From Adineta ricciae (taxonomy: Eukaryota > Rotifera > Eurotatoria > Adinetida > Adinetidae), in the NCBI GenBank assembly GCA_905250025.1, contig CAJNOJ010000017.1, positions 310,001 through 374,000 of the forward strand: a DNA stretch of 64,000 nucleotides, in the 5' to 3' direction. How positions within the stretch are numbered: position 1 is the first letter of the stretch; the number at the start of each line of letters is the position of its first letter. Positions 56,620 to 64,000 of the stretch are shown piece by piece. The notes below the pieces were generated by a model, which was given only the letters and a program-made list of their open reading frames with translations, ran no database searches and was not told the DNA's origin. A program made the position numbers and the translations under genes.

Positions 56620-57351
56620 TTACAAGAAGTTTCTATCCAGAAACACTCCACATTCTTTCACGTTACCAACATATTGTTTCATCGATGGTTGTTTCCATCC
56701 ACCAAACATTTGAAAATTATCAAATGTTGTCTTATTATCATGCCCTACATACCATAGTGGAGATTCAGAAGAAAATTGTCTCGCATTATTCATGATTGTA
56801 ATCCATTGAAAAGGTGATGTACAAATACCATGTTTAATACCAGAAGTAGTCATTTCCAAGATTAAATCTTGAAGGAATTGAATATTTGATTCGGCATCAT
56901 TGTACCATTTACCTTGAATATCTAGCCAAAGCATGTCGATGTCAGCATTTTCATCTTTCAGATAATCAATTGTTGTGAAAATCTAAGAGAAAGCGTAAGG
57001 ATATCAGAACAAAGATTCCGTTTGGTAGTAAATACCTGTTGTGAAGGATCACCACACGAAATACATGGGAGCAAATAGCCATCGACGTGTGTAAAACCTG
57101 CCGTTCGTGCATTTTTGATCGTTATTGCACTATTTCTATCTACAACTCCATTTTTTCGATATGTCCGAACGATAACGAATTCATATCCCTTGTCTATGAT
57201 TTAGATTTGATGAAAGAGATTGTTTTAATGAGAACTAACCTTTTAAACATTCGAATTGTTCTTGCGATACTTTTTGATAAACATTGATACCAATTATGCC
57301 CAGTGTCGATGGGATAGCCAATATCAAAGTCAATTGAACAAACATTAACAT
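56620..57351 (-). CDS. GH25 lysozyme-like protein with substituted catalytic acids
   Basis: Exons (minus strand) are 57351-57240, 57193-57036 and 56982-56620, giving 210 residues. A signal peptide (MFVQLTLILAIPSTLG) precedes the GH25-like fold of the invertebrate lysozyme type: GINVYQKVSQEQFECLKDKG, YEFVIVRTYRKNG, IKNARTAGFTHVDGYLLPC, LWLDIQGKWY, HGICTSPFQW, SPLWYVGHDN, FGGWKQPSMKQYVGN and a terminal CGVFLDRNFL. In active GH25 enzymes the first strand carries G-x-D and the central strand D-x-E. Here they read G-I-N and D-I-Q, so one Asp is Asn and the Glu is Gln. The fold is otherwise well kept, including the Cys pairs. Muramidase activity is doubtful; a lectin-like or immune-binding role is possible but not shown. 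ATG 57351 gives the best signal peptide; ATG 57429 would add 26 residues. Confidence 0.88.
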
Positions 57352-57885
57352 ACAAAAATTTTCTTGTGGCTTCACAGTTCGTCCATGGAGAAGAGAGTGA
57401 TGCGAAATAAATAGGCTTCTTTTTTTCACAGATTTTTTTTCGCGTGCTCCAGCATTTAACGATTCTTTTTCTGTTCTGTTTTATATATTTTTATGTACAT
57501 AGATCTCTCATTGCGATACTTGAAAAACTTCATAAAACTTATAAATGAAAGAAATGTATTTACTTTACAATGGCATAAAACTTAGCTTTCGCCGATACTC
57601 TCGTGCTAAAAACATTTCCGACAAGAAACGCTAAATTATCTTGTACTTTTTTCGTCAATGATGTTGTTTCCTCGATCAGAAAGTAACAGATTCTCATATA
57701 TATGCAAGACCATTTGTCTTTTACCAATAAGTTCAAAGTGAAACATGATAGTAATAAATGTATTAGCCGCCTTCTTTCCTACACAATGGTCGTTAATTAC
57801 TATACAATCGTTCGAAAATCTCTCGAACAAAATGCAATCGATTGTACTCTACCTGAACATATCAAACGAGGATGGAACCGTATGA
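57352..57885. other. Divergent promoter region
   Basis: About 530 bases between the GH25-like gene (-) and the large unknown gene (+). An ORF at 57702-57893 overlaps the start of the latter in another frame; I could not join it in frame to the next exon and do not call it. Confidence 0.45.
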
Positions 57886-60800
57886 ATGACTGAAAGTGCA
57901 TTTGAATATTTGCGTTTGTCGTTTACTCATAGGGATTTATACATCGGAAGAAAATAAATGGAAGAAACAACAGTGTATCATTGCATCCGATGTTCGAATT
58001 CCGAATTCGGTTGTTCGCCATCGTCTGGGAACAACACGAATAGCACGAGAAACGAAGAAAGAACTGTTACGAAAAATATTTGAATTACCTGAAGAATTAC
58101 TGATGAATTTATCAATTGTTCCTCAAACTCCGGAAACAATTGAGGAGGAACAATTAGATATCGATTGGAACGATGACGACAATGATGCCGATGCAACGAA
58201 TGTCAGACGAAGAAAATCAGATATAGCTGCGATTATCAAGAAACAACGTGAAAAACGTCGTAAACATGAAGATTATAAATATGACTATGACAATACGGAA
58301 GCGTTACCACTCGATGAGATCCTTGAAGAAATTCGTACAAATATTGGTAAAGACTTGAAACCAGAAGAATTCAGTTTAATTACTGAATTGATGCAAATCA
58401 TCAGTCACCACAAACAAAATCAAGTCATGAACATATTCGACGAATTAACCAATATTCAGCTAATTAAAAAATTTGGTGGTGTGCCAAAAGTCGTACAAGT
58501 AACGAAGAAAAAGAATGAAGTTTCAAAAGATATACCCACTATTCAATTGCTTTCAGGCATTACAAGAAATTCAGAAAGCATTTGAACAAGTAGCAATGAA
58601 AGCAAATGTGGCTTCCATTGAAACAGTAATTGATATTTTACTAGAAAAAGATGATACTTATCGTATAGCAGCCAAATTACTAAATTCATTCAATGAGTAC
58701 ATGAAGAAAAATAAACAGCAAGGCAATGTACATCTTACTGATAAATCTGGTACAGTAGTCTTCTTGTTCATATCGTTGACTACAATCATCGTCTTTCCTA
58801 CAGGTGATATATCGGATCACGATCATAGACTGTTTGATACTTTGATTAAAGATCGTATTAGTCGATTAGGTACGTTGTCATCTATGTATCTTTTGCGAGA
58901 ATATCCAAATGCTTTTTGTTAGCTGTATCAGATTCGAATACATTGATCAACGATTTACAAGCAATTCGTAATATGGGTAGAACTCAAATGAACAAAAATC
59001 ATGATGATCAAGTGAAATACTTAATCGAACAATTGGAAATCATTTTCACACGGGCACATTTCGATGGGATCAGCACAGTTTTTCATTCGATGAACTCTTC
59101 TATTGGTCGAGAACTAAGCAAATTCATTGATCTAATTGAACGCAGTTCCTGTGTTCAATTGACAGATTCGGAGAAAATCATCATTGAATCATACATTCAA
59201 AATCATCTTGCATCATTAGTAAAGAGACGCTTTTACAAATCTTCTATTTACTTTTATTATAGACGGAAAACGAATTAAAGATAGTCTATGAGCGTTTGGC
59301 ACAGCAAGGTACTCTCAAACGTCATGCTACTTCGAATGAGTGGAATCAAACAATAACAATGGGCTTGATGAAGAAAGTTGAAAGCGATGGACTGGCTACA
59401 ATTATCGAACATATGAAAGGAGCTCGATTTAATATTAATTCACTTGATGAACTTGTGCAAGAACTAACCTGTATCAATGATTACATACAAACTCAACCAA
59501 GTGTTTCTGTTGAACAGATACAGAATCAATTGGCTTTGACATTCTTCATGGAAACACGTGATTTCAATGAACAAAAGATCCATGACATAATCAAGTCTAC
59601 GAATCTTTATTCCATCACTCGAATATCTCTTCCTGAAAATCTGACAAAAGACGAATGTTCGACCTATCTTGAACAAGTGAAATCACCTGTTATTCGTATC
59701 TGCTTACAACGAATTTTGAATTCAGTTCAAGGCAAATCAATAGACTTATCGAAAGTTCCCAATCAATTTTATAAACAATACCTGCTTGATTTGTTTGATG
59801 AATTACTTCACGGATCTGATGAATTTAACAAACATTTAGTTCTTGAACAAGTCAAAGAACAGTTAAAGAAAAATAAAGATTTAACGGACAAAATCTATCG
59901 ACAAATGGTGAAAGAGAAGCTAATTACGATTGATAATAAAGTAAAATTAGACACAGAACGAAAGAAATTATCTTTGATTACTAATAATATCAAGAAAATC
60001 TTGAATGGTAAAGAAGATCGAACAAAAACATCACAGTTAGTCGAAATGCTGAACAAGACTGACTTGTAAGTAACGCTGAAGTTTAGTTTTGAGAAACACA
60101 AAAGAAAATTTATGAACAGAGTATTACCTGAACGCGTAAAACGTTGGTACAAGAGCAAGCCTATTGTACTGACGTCATCATCATCACTCAAAATCAAAAG
60201 AACATCTTCGAATCGAAGAAACGATACTCGAACTGCATCTACTACATCTCGTGTATTACCATCAGTAATCAAAACTATGAAACGTATCGATCAAAAAAGT
60301 AAATTGTCTGTGAAATTGGCACAAAGAACAGTCAAAAATAATTTAATCACGCCGAGCCATCACATCGAGGAAGAGAAATTGAAAATTAATACTCAAAATA
60401 CAATTGTACCAGAATCTAGAATGCTTGAAGCCAAAAAAGTATCTTCTAAGAATGATCATCAGCCAAATATATCATCGGTAGTAGCTATAGATAATGTTAA
60501 TAATGATTTAGAAGCCCAGCCTGATGAAGCGAATATAACAAAAGATGCGATCGTAACGGATCAATCGCCACCCGTAATCGTTTGATCGATTTTTATATTG
60601 GCAATTAGATTGGCTTAGTTCTTATTTTACAGGTCATTGATGGGCCAGATTATCGACCGACGATTGTAACAGACACAACAATAGAATCCAAAGAAGAATT
60701 GGAGTTACGGCAGAATCTGTCACCAGCAGATAAAGGCATACGAGACAACCCGACGATACCAATCGTTAAAAGCGATTCATTCGTAGATATTGAACGGCAT

Positions 60801-62243
60801 CACTCGTTGAAACTAGATCGTATCAACGAAAAGCACCTCGATGAAAAAGACGAAACATCTACTTTAATTGAAATTGAAATCGATCATTCAACAAATATTA
60901 GTCCTAGTAATTCATTCAATATATCAGCAAACTATTTCTTTAAACATGTCTGTTTATAGGCCAAATCGTAGAAAGACAAACGATCAATCATTCGCTAGAA
61001 CAACGTGCAGCCCTGCTTTACTACTCAGCGCCCATAGTTAATGAATCGGCTGAAAATGTCCACGTGAACTTGACTGGTGTAATTCCCGAGCTCATGAAAG
61101 AGCCATCATATGAAAAAACTAAAGCGCAACGCATACTAGCGAAACCAGTACCCTTAGCAAACATTCATCAACAGACCGAAGACAACACGGCTATCGCCAA
61201 ATCTTCATTATCCAATCTTCAAGCTAGCGGTACACAGCAAACCATATCCGTATGTTTAATTATAAGCTTTGCACTCTTACAAAAGAAAGGAGATATTCGA
61301 TCATTTAGATTGCTTCTGATACTAGCTCATTCTTCCCTCCACAAGTGCCGTCATTGGATAACGCAAGATCATCTGTAAAGAAACATCGTCCAACGTTGAA
61401 TAAATCATTGAAACAAACCGAAGACGTCTACATGACATCTTTAACCAATGCTTTACATCAGCTATTTTCTCGTTCCGAATACGATAGTAGCAAACTACAA
61501 AAAATTCATAAAGAACTAATTGCATCCGGTCATATTACACCATTGAACGAATTCTATCGTTCGTCAAATGAAGCACTACGTGTGACACTCGAACACTGCG
61601 CAACTTATCAAGACTTGATCAAATGGACTCTATCATTATTGCAAACGAATCATAAACAAAATCTAATTCATTTTGGCCATGATCTTTATTCTATCGCAGT
61701 TGATCTAGATTTGTTATTAATTGAACGTATTGACGAAACACGATGTGCACTCGATGTTCAAGAAAATCTCAAAACGGAATTGCAATCGATAACTGAAAGT
61801 GACCTGCGTGGTGAGTAATGATTTGATCAACCATCTTCGTCCTTAACTACTGTCTTGTCTACTTGAAGAAATCAATTCCTATGTGAACGCTTCACAACTA
61901 GAAAAACTAATAAACATCCCCAAAAAGCTCCACGTAGTTTCCAAAGATCGTATGTTATCGGATCTATATTCGTTAGTTCTCCATCTCATCCAAGTCTGCC
62001 ACACGTTTCAAGGACAATATCAACCAATGCAAACATATATTCGTGTATGTCTTGTTAGACGGTGGCAATGTTATGTACGTTTCGTTCTCTTAGGAAATTG
62101 CTGAAACATTCAAATCACGCGCTATAGATAATCTTGCTCATCACCTGGATGAAATTGAAAAACATTTAGCCAAAACTTTCGGTATAACTTTCGTTGGATT
62201 TAGTAAACGTCTGCATGATTCTCGTTTCGTATTAACGAAATAA
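57886..62243 (+). CDS. Large helical protein of unknown function (1264 residues)
   Basis: Exons are 57886-57895, 57933-58498, 58557-58749, 58804-58869, 58923-59218, 59263-60065, 60105-60573, 60633-60906, 60960-61249, 61309-61810, 61869-62044 and 62094-62243. The frame is continuous across all 12. I do not recognise a family. The first 750 residues are predicted-looking helices with many Leu/Ile and charged positions (for example EEIRTNIGKDLKPEEFSLIT, TVFHSMNSSIGRELSKFIDL, NQFYKQYLLDLFDELLHGSD), suggesting alpha-solenoid or coiled structure. Residues of about 680-980 are basic then polar and probably disordered (SSSSLKIKRTSSNRRND). Helices return at the C-terminus, ending FGITFVGFSKRLHDSRFVLT. 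No signal peptide or membrane segment is seen. The 10-nt first coding exon (Met-Thr-Glu plus one base) is the weakest part: it is inferred from frame alone. The 3' ends of this gene and the TPR gene are 121 bases apart. Confidence 0.72.
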
Positions 62244-62364
62244 ATAGATGCTAGATCATCATTACAGTTTCTTGTTTTTTTTTGCTCTTGTTTAAAACAA
62301 AATTTTGGGTTATTTCTAATAGCTTTTCATTTAGTAAAAAAACAGGCCAGTTCAAAGATTAATT

Positions 62365-64000
62365 TCATTTTCGTAGTCGATCCAATTTCTTAATATCAGG
62401 AAATAATGATGGCATCGAAGAATAATATGTAAGTAAATCATCAAGTGCTAGTCGACAATGGTCATCGACCATTGCTACGGCTGACTCGATACGTTGAAGT
62501 GTTACTAATTCACTAAGAAGATTGTAACAAAATGACGCATACGAAAATGGTAGTATCAAAGATTTGTTCTCGTGCTGATAACGCTTCTCTGCGAATACCA
62601 TTGTTCGACAGGCATTCGCAATGAATTCGACTAATTTTGCGGATGCAGCACTTGCTAATTTGTATAGGCCTTTCGGTGGTATGCGAAGAACGAGTGAACA
62701 TTGGCTCTTAGTATCACTAGGTTTCAATGCATTTAATTGTTGTGTAAATTGATAAGGTGTGTTGGTTGACAATGGAAGAAGTTTTTGTGTACGAATTTGT
62801 TCGAGTTCATCATAGGAAAGATTTATTCCTTCGATAGTATTCGTTGATGGTTTCTTGACTTCTGTATGAGAACTTGGTGTTGGTGCTTCGGATATAGAAT
62901 TATTCTCACTGGCTTTAGCTGGATTTGTTCGAAGTCGTCTCATTTCTCGAGGTATTGGTTCACGTCGAGATGCATAATATTCGTTAAGAATAGTTTGATT
63001 GTTTGGTTCTATTTTTAACAAATCTTTCAATGTCGATTCGTGCAATGCATCGTTATGAGTCATTTTATATGCACTCGCTTTTCGGTACAGAGCACGAACA
63101 TTGTTCGGATCGATTTTCAGTGCTTTATCACAATCATCAATCGCCTTGTATGGCTAGAAAAGCGAGAAAAAAACAGGCATATCTCCTTTTCTACATTTAA
63201 CTTTGCAACTATACCTCGAATATTTTTAAATAACAGGCAGCTCGATTCGAATACAAAAATGCAACATTCGAATTCAGACCGATACAATGTGTATACCATT
63301 GGATAGCAAGAATGAAACAAGCATCCATGTAAAGTTGATTGCCACGTTCACGATACCATCCATACTCGTTGTCATCGGAATAATTCGTTTTCGTTTTGAT
63401 ATAAGTTAAATAACGTCCAGCATCATCGTTGTCTTTGGGTAACTTCTCTCGCCAGTTGATACCTTCAGTTGCTTCCAAGTCAGGAATTAATCTAAATGAA
63501 AAGCATTTTTATCGGCTTTTGTCCACCGAAACGTCGTTTTCTTTGAGCATTTACTTTTCGGATGCTCGCTGCATCAGAGCATAGTTGTAATCGGTCGATG
63601 GTATACGCATATAATCTGCGTAGCTGAACAGGAACCTAAAAGAAATAAGAAAGGTGCGATAAATAAGATTGTTTTTAATATCAAGTCATCGTATACAGAT
63701 TTTCTGCTTCAAATGCCCTTCCTCGACATATCAAAACATTGGCATCCATTTTATTGTATTGTAACGCTTCAGTTGCATACTGAATAGCTATTGAATGTTT
63801 GCCAAGTTTTGCATTGCATTGAGCGCAAACCATTAAGGTACTAATAATGTGTTCGGCATGACGATGGTAATCTATAGCATGAAAATTCGTCAAAGTAAAT
63901 AAAATAGATATTCTTGCAAAAGTATTATCTAACCGAGTAATCCATTTTTCAACATCTTTTTTGCTGCTTCAAGAGCATTTCTATTATCATTGAGACGATT
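62365..64000 (-). CDS. SPAG1/RPAP3-type TPR protein, 5' end outside window
   Basis: Exons visible (minus strand): at least 64000-63934, 63871-63697, 63635-63555, 63491-63215 and 63153-62365. Two TPR blocks are clear: AKLGKHSIAIQYATEALQYN with NVLICRGRAFEAEN, and ERGNQLYMDACFILAIQWYT with NRAACYLKIFEPYKAIDDCD and NNVRALYRKASAYK. The second block has Arg/Lys-Gly-Asn, Asn and Lys/Arg at the places expected of a carboxylate clamp that binds the EEVD tail of Hsp70/Hsp90. After a polar linker, the C-terminal 130 residues (TPYQFTQQLNALKPSDTKSQ, then VLRIPPKGLYKL) look like the RPAP3_C domain, found in RPAP3 and SPAG1, which act in R2TP-linked assembly of RNA polymerase II and axonemal dyneins. Similarity is moderate, so I give no symbol. 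The gene continues beyond the right edge. Confidence 0.78.

Noticed and set aside
57702..57893. Open frame starting MQDHLSF before the large helical gene
   Set aside because: It ends in a stop just before the donor at 57896 and cannot be joined in frame to the next exon.

Overview
This is a eukaryotic, metazoan window: gene-dense and AT-rich, with coding sequences broken by many very short GT-AG introns (mostly about 50-60 nt) and with animal-specific families (SIX homeobox, RD3, TENT5, MT-type matrix metalloproteinase, TASK-like K2P channel). The compact introns, low GC, B-box/coiled-coil and TLDc proteins and abundance of GH18/GH25 enzymes fit a bdelloid rotifer best (Adineta/Rotaria type). 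That assignment is inference; no rRNA or mitochondrial marker is present. Gene models below were spliced by hand from splice signals, frame continuity and protein-family conservation.

Layout. 1-9.7 kb: SCOT (3' part of the gene, +), a SIX1/2 homeobox gene (+), an RD3-like gene (+) and a TACO1/YebC gene (-). 10.1-16.8 kb: a minus-strand run of clathrin light chain, a metaxin-2-like gene, a coiled-coil protein of unknown function and a large Pro/Gln/Tyr-rich protein. 17.2-24.3 kb: FBXL4 (+), a BTB protein (-) and a two-pore K+ channel (+). 25.9-30.3 kb: a TENT5 nucleotidyltransferase (-) and a cupin_5 protein (-). 32.2-39.3 kb, all +: a matrix metalloproteinase, a second Pro-rich repeat protein, a B-box/TLDc protein and its decayed tandem copy. 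39.5-44.9 kb, all - and closely packed: LANCL and two tandem ER-type JmjC/EF-hand proteins. 45.5-52.8 kb: a B-box/Pro-rich protein (-), a Tctex-type dynein light chain (+), a GH18 chitinase-like protein (-) and an ARF/ARL GTPase (+). 52.8-56.6 kb is gene-poor and may hold a decayed mobile element. 56.6-64 kb: a GH25 lysozyme-like protein (-), a 1264-residue protein of unknown function (+) and a SPAG1/RPAP3-type TPR protein running off the right edge (-).

Four genes in the first 20 kb (SCOT, TACO1, metaxin, FBXL4) encode mitochondrial functions. The most interesting observations are proteins that keep a fold but have altered catalytic or conducting residues: a JmjC copy that lost its iron triad beside an intact copy, a GH25 protein with both catalytic acids changed to amides, and a K2P channel with Leu at the Thr position of its first pore filter. 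Others are a Pro-rich repeat family shared by two loci, a TLDc pseudogene with seven in-frame stops, a GC-AG intron, 33- and 27-nt exons, and a possible three-gene operon. I found no CRISPR array, no rRNA, no convincing tRNA and no intact transposon.
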